From positions 3,288,115-3,352,114 of the forward strand of contig CM030834.1 of the NCBI GenBank assembly GCA_018105865.1: a DNA stretch of 64,000 nucleotides, given 5' to 3'. This document shows, piece after piece, positions 10,468 to 20,250 of this stretch. Under the pieces are notes generated by a model. It saw nothing but the letters and a program-made list of their open reading frames with translations. It did no database searches and had not been told where the DNA came from. How positions within the stretch are numbered: position 1 is the stretch's first letter; every line of letters starts with the position of its first letter. The DNA comes from Metaphire vulgaris (lineage: Eukaryota; Annelida; Clitellata; Crassiclitellata; Megascolecidae). Position numbers and translations under genes: made by a program.

Positions 10468-10745
10468 CGGATTAAGTAAGTAAGTACAATTTCGTGGATT
10501 TATATATAGCGCTTTCGAAAACAACACAACAGTAGCTGCTCATTTTTAGGCACTCAGCCTCTCTTAAAATAGCCACAGGAAAGGTATGAGGTCAGCTAGG
10601 CAATAGTCAACATCCGAAGGGCAGTGAAGCTAGATTGTTACAGCTATGGAGGAAATGATTTCAGAAAAAGGAAGGATTTAAGCTTAGACCTAAAGACTTG
10701 AGGATAGAATGCAGGAATTATAGAAAAACTGTAAGCTACTTGTGG
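10468..10745 (-). mobile_element. LINE 3' end with (AAGT)n tail
   Basis: Starts with AAGTAAGTAAGT (the 3' tail in minus orientation) and continues as a 5'-truncated LINE 3' UTR of the type at 12076-12300. The same insertion sits at 29568-29840 in copy 2, so it predates the duplication. It follows CAGGGCCGGATTAAG, a possible MITE end. Confidence 0.72.
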
Positions 10746-11517
10746 CCCCAGGCTAAACATTAGGGACCCTTGCCTGATGAAGCGATGAGACTCGCAGGGC
10801 CACTCTGGTATTTTCAGCTAAGGGGACCAATTTGCAGAAATAAGTGACGTCACCAGACAGTGTTTACGTCCCATTGCAGAAATAAGTAAGCAAATTTACA
10901 CAAATGTTGCTCCATAAGCAGCATGACAAGAAGACGGGTCACATCGTCTGCCCAATTTCAATAAAACGTAGGCTGGCTAACAAAAAATGTTTACAGTTGA
11001 TTTGGGCCAATTAAAATTTGGGAGCCTTAGGCCGCAGTATGGTCGCTGATGCCCTGTCCTTTGACCCAAAGCAAAACAAGGAATTCATGACATCGGCAGC
11101 CAATGATAATCGAAAGTCCTTGTGAAAAGGTACTAAAATGAAGTTCAAAAAACCTGCAGAGCCTTGACGGCCCCCAAAATGGTTTGCGCTAACCCAGGAG
11201 GGGTTAGGGCTTGTTCATTAATTACGTCAACAAAATAGAGGAGGGGTTCGAAAAAGTTTGGCAGTTGTTGGCAGGAGAGAGGCCAAGAGAAGTTGACGTC
11301 AACAACTACATTGTTTTACAAATAATCAGAAAAATAGGAAACTTCATATTTATTTGCAGCGGAAAAACGCCTGACAAGCAGAAAAAGAGCAATCACCGCC
11401 ACATTCTGACACTTGAGGAGCAAAAAAGGGGGGAATGTCTCATCAATGCAAAGTGCTTTGTCAGGTATTTATTGGGCGATGGTTAACGTTCAATATACTC
11501 TCACTCAAAGAACTAAC
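10746..11517. other. Hexosaminidase intron 6, non-coding
   Basis: Intron sequence shared with copy 2 (29840-30490), including a degraded MITE of the TCCATTAATTACGTCAAC type near 11213. A longer stretch around 11390-11500 is present only here. No supportable gene. Confidence 0.6.
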
Positions 11518-11749
11518 CAATGATGTTTTCTGGACTTTGAAGTTCTATACAATCCTTAAATTTCAGGGCACGACAACTTTGCTCTTTGGAGAATGTAGAA
11601 TTTCTGGGAGAACCTAATTCTCCGGTGAACATGAAGTCAAACACCGATCGCGAATCAGTGTTTCTCGTCGCCCAAAACAGTCCTAATTCGTCGCCATCTG
11701 GTTCGTAAGGATGATCCAAATAGAACTTATGAGCATGCGTCAAAATCAC
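11518..11749 (-). CDS. Hexosaminidase copy 1, exon 6
   Basis: 232 nt, phase 0 in, phase 1 out, donor GTTAGT. It encodes [19 protein letters not shown], the family YxDHPYEPD segment near the substrate pocket, then [14 protein letters not shown], and ends PENIIG, which exon 7 continues as MQASLWGE. Open frame. Confidence 0.9.
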
Positions 11750-11854
11750 CTTAAACAATGAAGAACATCATTATTAACAAGCGAATACCAATCACCAAGG
11801 TAAGTGGACTATATTCAAATCAGTGCTATTCAATAGCAGGATTGGTAATTGTGG

Positions 11855-12042
11855 TGGTAGTAGTAGTAGTAGTAGTAGTTGTTGTAATAGCAGTAGTAGA
11901 GTAGTAGTAGTAGTAGTCGCAACAGTAGTATTAGTAGTAGTATATTGGCAGAAGTAGTAGTAGTTGTTGTTGTATTAGTAGTAGTATAGTAGTAGTAGTA
12001 GTAGTCATAACAGTAGTAGTAATAGTAGTAGTATAGTGGTAG

Positions 12043-12043
<1 letters not shown>
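11855..12043. repeat. (AGT)n-rich tract
   Basis: Long imperfect AGT/GTA microsatellite in intron 5 with TTG and AAC interruptions. It is matched at 30828-31155 in copy 2. A LINE is inserted in it here. Confidence 0.9.
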
Positions 12044-12078
<35 letters not shown>

Positions 12079-13600
12079 TCTCGTTAATTTCTAAAGCGCT
12101 TCCAAAAGATGCACCGAAGTAGCTCCTTATTCCTATGCGCTCAATCTCAAATGAAGTAGCTATAGCCAAAGGTGGGTCATTCATGCCGGGTCATTTAATC
12201 AAAAGGGCGAGTGGGCAGGACGCTATAGCTATGGAGGAAATGATTTTATAAAGAGAAATGATTTTAGTTTGGAAAGAAAAACATGAGGAGATGTTGCAAG
12301 AAGGGGAGAAAATTGTGACTCAGAGTTTGTTATTTGGCTTTGATGTAGACAACGAAGGGATATTGGAATTGAGTTCCAAAGTTCAGGTGCCGCATATGAA
12401 AAAGCACGATTGCAAATTTTGAGAGATGATTGATTCAGAGGTCGAAGGAGAGTTACATGAGAAGAGGATCTAGTAGATCCAGGTTGTTGTGGAATTATCA
12501 GATTTCTTAGGTAGACTGGTTTTGATGTATGGAGTGAGTTATAAGTCATCGATATTATTTTATATTCAATGCGTTCTGTTATCTTGAGCCAGTGGAGAGA
12601 TTTGAGTAATGGTGTAATGTGGCAAAATTTAGGCGATTTAGTTACTGCACGAGCTAAGGCATTTTGAATCGATTGGAGTTTACATATGGAAGCCTTTGGA
12701 AGATTGTGAAACAGTGAGTTGCAGTAGTCTAACTTAGAGTGAACTATTGAAGTGGCAATAGTGGAAGCAGTTTTAATATCAAGGTAGGGGCGAAGGCGAC
12801 GTAGATCACGAATGTGAGCATAACAGGTTTTTGATAGTTGAGATATGTGAGCTTCAAAATTTAGGAGGAGTCAAAAGTAAATCCAAGATTTTTGCAGTTG
12901 GAACAGGGGTTATTATTGTATCTGGGGCTAAAATCAGTGTGGGATTTTCAATTTTTTCAGTTGTTGTGGCAGTCCAAATAAGAGAAATTCTGTTTTGGAG
13001 GGATTGAGGGCAAGGAGATTAGCTGACATCCACGATGAGATTGACAAAAATGCTGATTCTAGTTCAGAGATTGATGCCTTAAAGGAAGATGGAGTAAACG
13101 AAAGAAATAATTGAGTGTCGTCTGCATAAAGTTGATGATTCAATTTGAGAGAGTTGATTAAGGATGACAGTGGGGTAGTGTAGAGACTGAACAAAACCGG
13201 TCCAAGGACAGATCCTTGTGGTACTCCATAGTATAGATCGGAGGGTGATGAAGTTTGATTCTGGCATGAAACTTGAAAGGATCTAGATTGGAGATAGGAT
13301 TGGAACCAGCGGTGAGCTACAGAAGATATTCCAAACCAGAGGGAAAGGCGTTTCAGTAGGATTTTGTGATCTATAGTATCAAAGGCAGCAGAAAGATCAA
13401 GGAGACAGAGACCAGTAACTCGTTGAGATCCAATGGCAGTGAGGAGTTTGTCATAAATGTATGTGAGGACGGTTTCTGTTGAATGATGTTTTGTATAAGC
13501 GGATTGGTGAGTGTTGTATAAGGTGTTTTTTGACAAATGCTCAGTTAGTCTGGAAAGAACGATTTTCTCTGTGAGTTTGGAGAGGACAGACAGTGAAGTA
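12044..13600 (-). pseudogene. CR1/L2-like LINE, 5'-truncated, frame-broken
   Basis: 3' tail is (AAGT)n at 12044-12075, then a 3' UTR, then the RT C-terminal end (12229-12549: RAFSYAAPELWNSIP, KLKSFLFIKSFPP), a broken stretch, then RT core (12934-13600): LLDLSAAFDTIDHKILLKRL, GVPQGSVLGPVLFSLYTTPL and an intact YADDTQLF box. It is truncated at 13600 in the (AGT)n array and flanked by AGT repeats, so target duplications cannot be read. Copy 2 has only the AGT array, so the insertion is post-duplication. Confidence 0.9.
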
Positions 13601-13622
13601 GTAGTAGTAGTAGTGTAGAAAC

Positions 13623-13674
<52 letters not shown>

Positions 13675-13675
13675 A
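13601..13675. repeat. (AGT)n microsatellite
   Basis: Near-perfect AGT repeats at the 5' side of the LINE. Continuous with the intronic array seen in copy 2. Confidence 0.93.
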
Positions 13676-13742
13676 ACTCATTAGAGTCAATATGCTTGTT
13701 GTCGTTGTGCCAGAGTCGTTGATGTAGCGCAATATTTCTTAC

Positions 13743-14037
13743 CTTGTAGCCTCTAACGATAAGCTGTTGTTTCCTTTGGAAACCAAGCATTGGCCACAAA
13801 GTCTGATTTGTTGCTAATATCTCGATCGTTTACGAAAGCGAATCCGTCTTCCCACATCTGGATTCCTACGCCAAGTTTCTTGCAGATGGATATGATTCGT
13901 TTGATGAAATAGTGCCTGAGGTTTCCTTTCAGCTCAGGCGTTTTCTTAACAAGAGCAACGCATGCCGGAGAATCGGTTAAAGCGGCACCCGAAACTTCGT
14001 CGCCTCCAAGGTGAAGCCTTTTCAGCGGCTGAGTATC
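13743..14037 (-). pseudogene. Hexosaminidase copy 1, exon 5 with 8-nt deletion and stop
   Basis: Encodes the catalytic GH20 segment [13 protein letters not shown] (the DE pair is intact) through IQMWEDGF and [15 protein letters not shown]. There it lacks 8 nt present in copy 2 (which reads YANRGYK to the donor), so the frame meets TAG immediately. Exon length is 295 nt against 303 in copy 2. Splice sites are intact. Confidence 0.87.
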
Positions 14038-14069
14038 CTAATCAAATGATTAAACTTAGCACGATTTAA

Positions 14070-16800
14070 CCCGTTAGTGCCCAAATCATTACTGGCAATG
14101 CCAGGGAGTTTGCGACGATTGTACTTATGAAGGAGGACCATAGCAACACACTGGCGTGAAATAATTATGCAGAATGCATGTTAGCCCCTTATAGGATGAC
14201 GATCCCAAATGGTAACATTGGGCACAAGCACTGCTATGATCCCATTTGGGATCATTATGTAAAAATATGTATAAGACGCTCTATTCAGTGCAAAATATTA
14301 CAAATGTTACGATGTTATGACACATTGCACAATAAATTCAAAAAACGTTCTACTTTCAAACGTCACTCGCGCCTTGCATATACAGTTTTCAATACAGTCC
14401 CAACATTTGTAATGCATATAGAGAATGTCGAGTGTTATAAGGAAAGCATAAACACAACAAACGCAACAATTTAACTAAGCCGCAGTGTGCGAAAAGCACT
14501 CAGCGTTATGGCGTGTGATACTTCATAGCACAATGTAGGTGCAAAGACACATTGCACTTTATGCATTTAAGTCGTGCATTACTCTTGCACAGTTTGCAGC
14601 GCAACTGCTTGCTGGACTCAAGAAAGTGACCGATGCCATCATAGCGTATAACGTCAATCGGAGTGATTGATGGACCAGTAGCTGGTACTATGTTTCCCGA
14701 AGACTGCATTATCTGACGAACAACGAATCTACGAAAGGATAGCTGATCAAAAGTTCCACCAGAGGAAACATGCAGTCGCCATGCAGCCACCATCATCAAG
14801 TTGACGAAGTTAGAGAGCAGTGGCCACCACCACTTTTTGGACACTATCACGGGTCGGTAGTCAGACAGAAACCGATCAACGAGGTCGACACCTCCCATAT
14901 GAGCATTGTAACTGGCAACAACAGTCGGCTGTGGAACATCAACTAGTTTCTTGGCTTTGGAGCTCCAGCGTTTGGTCTTTGTCATGGCAGTTACGTCGGC
15001 ATAGTTTGTTGCCACCACCACGCACTGATTGTCATTCCATTTCACAGCTGATACTTTTGTGTCTCCTCTGCTGTCATACACACCACGCTCCATTTTCTTC
15101 ATAGTCGACGAAGTCATAAGTGGACACTTCTTCAGCCGGTTTTCTCTAGCAGTTCCAGTTGCCTTCATATCTGTTTCTTGGAGGTATACAAGAAGATCGT
15201 ATGAAGTAAAGAAGTTATCAAAGAAAACCTCATGGCATGAACGGTCCTCGAGACAGGACAACAATGATGTCACAACTTTGAAACCCAGTCCATTGTTTTC
15301 TAAACCTGTGTCACTACCAGTAACCTGAGTCGATTCTTGAGATTTTCCAGTGTATATCATGACGTTGAAGGGGTATCCAGTATCTGAAGCTAGAACCCAG
15401 AGCTTGAAGCCAAACCGGATAGGCTTCCCTCTTATGAACATTTTACACGAGTGATGGCCAAAGTAAGGGACCATTTCCTCGTCTATGCTTAGGAACCGAC
15501 TGAAAATGCCAAACTGTTGCAACTTCCTACAAACCATTTCCATCAACGGCCTGACTTTGTAGATTTTGTCTCCTGCAGTTATGTTGTCATTGTCAGCTAC
15601 GTGCACAAATTTCTTAATTTCGGTAAATCTGTTCCTGCTCATCTTTGACGAAACATACGGTATTTGGACGTCTTCATCACGACACCAATACATTCTTTCC
15701 CTTGGCAGGGAGTGATAGCCTGTGAGTAGCATGATACCGATGAAGATGTCAAGATCTCTTTTGTCTAGTGTAAAGGAGGTGTTGTTCTTCTGTCTGGCAT
15801 ACTTCACTGATTCAGCTATTATCAAATTCTGTACTTCATCATCGTAGTACAGTTTGAACAGTTCATAAGGGGTTCGGTCACTCAGATCATGTTTCATCTG
15901 TTTTTGCTTGTCAAGTAAACTCTCACCATTGCAGGGAATTACTTTGGTAAAGCTTGTCTTTTTACCCCACTTCGGTACTGCTGTAGACTTCTTCTTCGAT
16001 GACGAAGGACCAGTAGTGGTGGTCACTTGCCCGCTGTTCGACTCTGTATTTCTGACGTGAACAGCTACTGTTCCAGGTACCTCACGTGGTAGTTGAGATG
16101 GTAGCAGATTATCGTCATCTATGTCCTCCTCATCTGACTGTGAATCTACAGTCGTCGGCGGAAGGAGAACTATGTCAACATCCATTTCTTCCGTGACGAA
16201 TTCGATGGTTTCTGACAGATCATCAAATTCCGCCATGTCCGCTGCATTGTTGCTTTCGTTCATGAACGCAACGGCTTCAGCAAGCGAGTACTTTCTTTTC
16301 TGTGGCATGGTTTTCGTTGGAGGTGACCTGCAAAAACAATAAACATCCGCCTACTCAGTAAATTGCCGTGTGCTATGCTGCTAATACTATGTGATCCCAA
16401 ATGGGAACATAGCACTGCTTGTGCCCAATGTTCCCATTTGGGATCATATGAAAATTATGCAAATTTTTGTGCACTTAAAACAAAGATATGCTTGCACTTT
16501 ATTACTGAAACTAAACTATAACCATGTGTCTTAAAAATGTATAAAATTTGAATACTTAAAACTAACCTGTTGTTGAATGCCATCCTTTCAAATTTTAAAT
16601 TAAAAAATTTATAAAATCAGCTTTTTATAACCAAGGCTACGTGACGTCAGCAATGATGAAAGCGGAAGTAATGCTTAATTTGATCAAAGTAGAGCTTCAA
16701 CTAAATAAGTAAGATATAAAATCTTTTTGGAGTTGTTTCTTATCTGCACCCAATGAGATTGTACACTTGATCCCAAATGGGAACATTGGGCATTAACGGG
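14070..16800 (-). mobile_element. piggyBac-type DNA transposon, apparently complete
   Basis: 2731 bp bounded by TTAA on both sides (14066-14069 and 16801-16804). Terminal inverted repeats are CCCGTTAGTGCCCAA and TTGGGCATTAACGGG (one mismatch). Sub-terminal palindromic repeats of ATCCCAAATGGGAACATTGG type occur near both ends (14200-14270, 16390-16445, 16770-16795). One intact transposase ORF is inside. Copy 2 carries the empty site near 31573 with a single TTAA, so insertion followed the duplication. Confidence 0.97.
14506..16308 (-). CDS. piggyBac transposase
   Basis: A 600-aa uninterrupted ORF, close to the 594 aa of the Trichoplusia ni enzyme. It has an acidic, low-complexity N-terminus (about residues 20-110), then the DDE_Tnp_1_7 core. 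The catalytic aspartates by motif are D276 (SIDEEMVPYF), D364 (FFDNFFTSYD) and D475 (HMGGVDLVDRF). The C-terminus is a cysteine-rich zinc-binding domain (CKLCKSNARLKC through HLHCAMKYH) that in this family binds the terminal repeats. It cuts and pastes at TTAA. ATG at 16308 is the first in frame and is followed by a basic PQKRK. With perfect target duplications and all catalytic residues present, it could be active; that is inference. Confidence 0.97.
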   Translation of the reverse strand: MPQKRKYSLAEAVAFMNESNNAADMAEFDDLSETIEFVTEEMDVDIVLLPPTTVDSQSDEEDIDDDNLLPSQLPREVPGTVAVHVRNTESNSGQVTTTTGPSSSKKKSTAVPKWGKKTSFTKVIPCNGESLLDKQKQMKHDLSDRTPYELFKLYYDDEVQNLIIAESVKYARQKNNTSFTLDKRDLDIFIGIMLLTGYHSLPRERMYWCRDEDVQIPYVSSKMSRNRFTEIKKFVHVADNDNITAGDKIYKVRPLMEMVCRKLQQFGIFSRFLSIDEEMVPYFGHHSCKMFIRGKPIRFGFKLWVLASDTGYPFNVMIYTGKSQESTQVTGSDTGLENNGLGFKVVTSLLSCLEDRSCHEVFFDNFFTSYDLLVYLQETDMKATGTARENRLKKCPLMTSSTMKKMERGVYDSRGDTKVSAVKWNDNQCVVVATNYADVTAMTKTKRWSSKAKKLVDVPQPTVVASYNAHMGGVDLVDRFLSDYRPVIVSKKWWWPLLSNFVNLMMVAAWRLHVSSGGTFDQLSFRRFVVRQIMQSSGNIVPATGPSITPIDVIRYDGIGHFLESSKQLRCKLCKSNARLKCIKCNVSLHLHCAMKYHTP

Positions 16801-16804
16801 TTAA

Positions 16805-16912
16805 AGTGGCTTAGAAGGCATTACTGCCTGTGTGAAAGCCACTAGGGGCACTAACGGGGCTTGAACCCTGACGCTCCAGCACGTAACCCACTCTGCCATC
16901 TTCCGCCCCCTT
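16805..16912 (-). mobile_element. tRNA-derived SINE (disrupted by piggyBac)
   Basis: In minus orientation the head carries an A-box-like TGGCAGAGTGGG (near 16890) and a B-box-like GGGTTCAAGCCCC (near 16865), spaced as in a tRNA gene. The 3' part reads GTGGCTTTCACACAGGC then TTCTAAGCCACTTT, close to the 3' UTR of the (ATT)n-tailed LINE in this window. The uninterrupted duplicate is at 31573-31690. Not a functional tRNA: no acceptor stem pairing is evident. Confidence 0.7.
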
Positions 16913-17112
16913 ACCATCGTTTTTATTTTGTGTCACATACCGAATACTTAACATTTGCAGTCAATGAAGTGTTTTATATTAACCCGCGTATCAATCAATC
17001 AATCGATGGATCGGTCGGTAAGTCAGTCAGTCAGTCAGCCAATCAACTTCTTCGGAGCCACTATTATAATACCTAGGGCATCAGCCGATGACACACCAAA
17101 TCCAAGCCGAAA

Positions 17113-17294
17113 CAGTGGCGGCTCTAGGATTTGGCAAGTTGGGGGAGGGGGGCGTTGGGGTGGCAACTTTTAATCATGGGGGGCCAACCATTTGTTGTTT
17201 AATGTATGTAGCATTAAGTATAGGGTCCCAACAGGGGGGCAGGCACTCATTAGGGGAAACGGGCCCCACTAACCCACCGGTGGAGCCGCCACTG
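17113..17294. mobile_element. hAT-like MITE, 182 bp
   Basis: Ends CAGTGGCGGCTC and GAGCCGCCACTG, target duplication AGCCGAAA/AGCCGAAT (7 of 8). Same family as 47278-47448. Absent from copy 2 near 31900. Confidence 0.85.
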
Positions 17295-17333
17295 AGCCGA
17301 ATTAGAACCAGGTCAACGAGGGATATATTGTCC

Positions 17334-17607
17334 CAGTGACGTAGCCAAGAGGATGTTGGGGGTTAAAGCCCCCTTGACTGCCCGACCAAAAAAAATTTTC
17401 ATTGTGTTTCACACATTTTTCATTTTCGGACGCGGTTTTTGTAGGCTAAACCCCCCTTGGCTGCCCGACCCAAAATAATTTCCTTAGCACTATATAGAAT
17501 CTAACAGCTAATGCAATTAAGTTAGGTGACGACCTTTTTTGTTTGTCGTGATTTTTCGAAGTTGGAAATCATAACCTCTCTTTCCGAAAATCCTGGCTAC
17601 GCCACCG
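17334..17607. mobile_element. hAT-like MITE, 274 bp
   Basis: Ends CAGTGACGTAGCC and GGCTACGCCACCG, with a perfect duplication TATTGTCC on both sides. Also present in copy 2 at 31927-32193 with the same duplication, so it predates the segmental duplication. Confidence 0.87.
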
Positions 17608-17742
17608 TATTGTCCAAATAATTGGGTGAGAAAATACCGAAAATAGTTCAAACCAACGAGGAGCAAGTTTTTAGACCGGATCGGAAAGAGGGTGTGTTGA
17701 CTGAACATGACCCTCGTGATTAATTAACCCGACGTCACTTAC

Positions 17743-18144
17743 TCGGTGTAGCGTCATCATTGTTCGGACGATCTCCGTGATAAATGTGTACGTCGACTCA
17801 ATGCATGGATTCATGACCGAATCCCTCTGTTGCGTTACACCAAGGTGCCGGAAAGCGTCCTTAGAGTCTTGAAAAAGGTATTTGCCCGCAATTTCTTCAC
17901 TGACGTTCTTGCGTTTCATGAGCAAGTAGCGCACCCGCATCGACTGTACAGCGGCGTGCGCGTGACCGGGCATGTCGATTTCAGGAATGACTTGGACATG
18001 ATGAGCGTCGGCATGCAGCAATATGTCCCGGTAATCCTGGACCGAGTAAAACTGTCTCTTCGGAGAAGTTTCGATTGGCTCGGACCCATAAAATGGCAAG
18101 AGACATCGCTCCTCCTGTAGGTCATGACCTCTCCTTGACCCGAC
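17743..18144 (-). CDS. Hexosaminidase copy 1, exon 4
   Basis: 402 nt, phase 0 both ends, acceptor TTCCAG, donor GTAAGT. It encodes [24 protein letters not shown], then [14 protein letters not shown], the GH20 barrel segment with the EIDMPGH signature. It is intact here, whereas the copy 2 exon lacks 2 nt after RRG. In copy 1 no upstream exon 3 exists to splice to it. Confidence 0.9.
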
Positions 18145-18279
18145 CTGGAACAAAGCTACAACTATAATTGCATTCAAATCTTCCAGTAGGCTAACTATCA
18201 ACACCGAGAGAAAGTCCTGGCCCCGGAACATGGAAGGCGTGCGGGCCCTTCTACAAAATTCAACTCGTTTCTCTGGCAG

Positions 18280-18370
18280 AGATGGACATGGGTTGGGTTA
18301 ACCCATAAGTTGGGTCATAAATTTAGGCAGTTGGGGTGGGTTGGGTTGCAAAACGCTGATTTGCACGTGG
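18280..18370. mobile_element. MITE end fragment (GGACATGGGTTGGGTT type)
   Basis: GATGGACATGGGTTGGGTT matches the termini of the nested element at 61462-62763. Only one end is seen here. Confidence 0.5.
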
Positions 18371-18504
18371 CACAGTGCACACACCATGTATTGGTTATAA
18401 AAAATGGTTATCGTTTTCCGCATTTTCACGTAACAAATTGCTGCCGAACTGTCGCTGGCAATACTAGCTTATGACGGCTATTAGTTAAGCTATCGGGGGT
18501 GACC

Positions 18505-18712
18505 CGTCAAATGCGCGACTGACATTTGTGCGCCAACATTTGCGCGATATTAGTTGATATAATTGGGGTTAGGGTTAGGGTTAGAGTTAGGGTTTGATTT
18601 TGGGTTATGATTGAGACTATAGTTACTAAAGCACGGATGACTTTTAATTTATAGAGCAATTCGTGCTTCCTCGAAATACGCGCAAATGTCGGCGCGCAAA
18701 TGTCGGCGCATC
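18505..18712. mobile_element. Fold-back element with telomere-like core
   Basis: Inverted arms GCGCCAACATTTGCGCG (near 18530) and CGCGCAAATGTCGGCGC (near 18681) around GGGTTAGGGTTAGGG at 18567-18582. No ORF. Confidence 0.6.
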
Positions 18713-18849
18713 AATAGTATAATTAGCATTTACTGTTTCTCTGAATCTTTAAATTGAAAGTCTACTTGATCTGACATTTCTAGAAAATCCAAACTGACCT
18801 CCTGAGATTCTGATCTTTGTTTCAGTCCTGCACCTGTCCCACATTGTTC

Positions 18850-18854
18850 TCAAT

Positions 18855-18911
<57 letters not shown>

Positions 18912-19100
18912 TGATTTTAAGTGGTCTAGGAGGCTAAGTAAGCCTGTGTGAAAACCACTGATGTAACCATCTGCATTCAATAACCTAGTTTATCGAGATA
19001 GCCTTTGAATCCGTTTACTGTTTCAACTGTCACTCCCACCTCGTGCAAACTGTTCCATTTGTCCGCAACCCTTGCACCCAACAATTTTTTCTTTCTTAGA
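18850..19100 (-). pseudogene. LINE 3' end with (ATT)n tail
   Basis: Minus-strand RT C-terminal peptide ending VADKWNSLHEVGVTVETV then NGFKGYLDKLGY and stop near 18977, followed by the GTTTTCACACAGGC 3' UTR and (AAT)n on plus at 18853-18909 as tail. 5'-truncated. Confidence 0.8.
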
Positions 19101-19117
19101 CCCACCCTCTGCCTAAA

Positions 19118-19490
19118 GTAAGTAAGTAAGTAAGTAAGTAAAGTCAAGATTAATGTGGTGACTAGTCGACAGACTGCGCGAACACAATACATAACTAAAT
19201 AACTAAATACAGTAACTAGTTCTGAATAGCCAGGACTTGAGGCGTTTCTTGAATGTGTCGAGTGATGGAGACTCCTGGATGTCAGCGGGAAGCGAGTTCC
19301 AAGCGCGCGCAGCAGCTATCGGAAAAGTTCGATCACCGACAGTGACGAGACGCGTCCTAGGGACAATCAGTTCAGCCGTGGTAGAGGATCTTATTCTTCT
19401 ACGGCCTTCGAGATCCGAGACGCTGCGCAACTCGGTCGCCAGATAGTTCGGTCCTGTTCCGTGCGTCACGAACACACGTCATACATTACG
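19118..19490 (-). pseudogene. LINE 3' end with (AAGT)n tail
   Basis: RT C-terminal ORF of 90 aa (19203-19475) with RTFPIAAARAWNSLPADIQ and SLDTFKKRLKSWLF, typical of CR1-group LINE ends. The 3' tail is AAGTAAGT near 19118-19140. Inserted head to tail beside the LINE end at 18850-19100. Confidence 0.8.
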
Positions 19491-19649
19491 TCAAAGATAA
19501 CTAAAGGACCGATACATAAAAGAATGTTTCTATAGTCCGTGATTTCGAATGCAGTACCACATCATAAAATATCCAGATCTATATAAAAATCGGCCAAGTT
19601 TTCTTAAAGCTATAGTGAAAATAGAGATGGCCCCCTTTTTATCCGGTGT

Positions 19650-20055
19650 ACGGACCTTTAATCACGCGACAGTTAATCACTGACGTTCAACCCCTAGACC
19701 ATTAACAACATGACAATTACGTGTAGATTAGTCGCTTCGACATATAATCACCAGACAGTTAATCATTGACATTTAATCATCTAGGTTTGGACGTCCGGCC
19801 ATTATACCGTATTTTTCAATTTTAAAATCTATATATCAAAATTCTTGACATTTCCACGTTGTGTGTTAAAGGTTTATTTATAGACGCGTCCGTTAGAAAA
19901 CTATTGCGCATTTATCATATTACTAATACCGCTAACAAATTTCAGTATAGCTATACTGTTTTTACAATATGTTAGATGTTTGCGTGATTAAATGTGCGAG
20001 ATTAACTATCTGGTGAGCGAATAACTGTCATTTGATTATATTTAATTGTCGTGTG

Positions 20056-20100
<45 letters not shown>

Positions 20101-20145
20101 GTATATTTATGTCTCGTGATTAAATGTCACCGAAAATTTTATCCG
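19650..20145. mobile_element. Inverted-repeat element rich in TTAATCA motifs
   Basis: Blocks such as TTAATCACGCGACAGTTAATC near 19662 and their inverse (GTGATTAAATGT near 19984 and 20115) suggest a palindromic non-autonomous element. It has an internal (ATT)n at 20052-20100. No target duplication identified. Confidence 0.45.
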
Positions 20146-20250
20146 GACACAGTGTAGATAAATTGGTTCACTCAGCCATTCGTTGTTCAATCTCGCTTTA
20201 TGCAAAAACGAAAGCATAAGGTTAATTTTTATTGACTGTTTGCTATACAG

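Larger units (their letters stand above)
8885..18144 (-). pseudogene. GH20 hexosaminidase, 5'-truncated duplicate (copy 1)
   Basis: Gene-level entry for exons 17743-18144, 13743-14037, 11518-11749, 10170-10422, 9259-9399 and 8885-8927, which correspond to exons 4-9 of the full gene at 28193-41237. No counterpart of exons 1-3 (signal peptide, CHB_HEX-type domain, first part of the barrel) exists between 18205 and 21520. Exon 5 has an 8-nt deletion giving an in-frame TAG just after ETTAYR. A piggyBac and a LINE have inserted in its introns. Exons 4 and 6-9 remain open with normal splice sites, and exon 4 is intact where copy 2 is frameshifted. Expression could only occur by skipping from the exons at 36-41 kb or from an unseen start. 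Confidence 0.82.
2781..18205. repeat. Tandem segmental duplication, copy 1
   Basis: About 15.4 kb homologous in the same order and orientation to about 21520-32800. Shared landmarks in order are: the RTE remnant, four receptor exons, an intron MITE, six hexosaminidase exons, a LINE tail with (ATT)n, a second LINE tail, (AGT)n arrays, a tRNA-derived SINE and a hAT-like MITE. Copy 1 is longer because it gained a 771-bp hAT-like element, a LINE fragment with (ATC)n tail, a fold-back element, 246-bp, 183-bp and 182-bp MITEs, a CR1/L2-like LINE and a 2.7-kb piggyBac. Homology fades at about 18205 (32800 in copy 2). Confidence 0.93.

Noticed and set aside
15029..15328. Frames on the plus strand across 14820-15330
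   Set aside because: Shadows of the piggyBac transposase.
16840..16912. tRNA gene
   Set aside because: A- and B-box-like text is present, but the acceptor stem does not pair and it is followed by a LINE-like tail, so it is a SINE.
17830..18120. Plus-strand 96-codon frame (and 32417-32707)
   Set aside because: Opposite-strand shadow of hexosaminidase exon 4.
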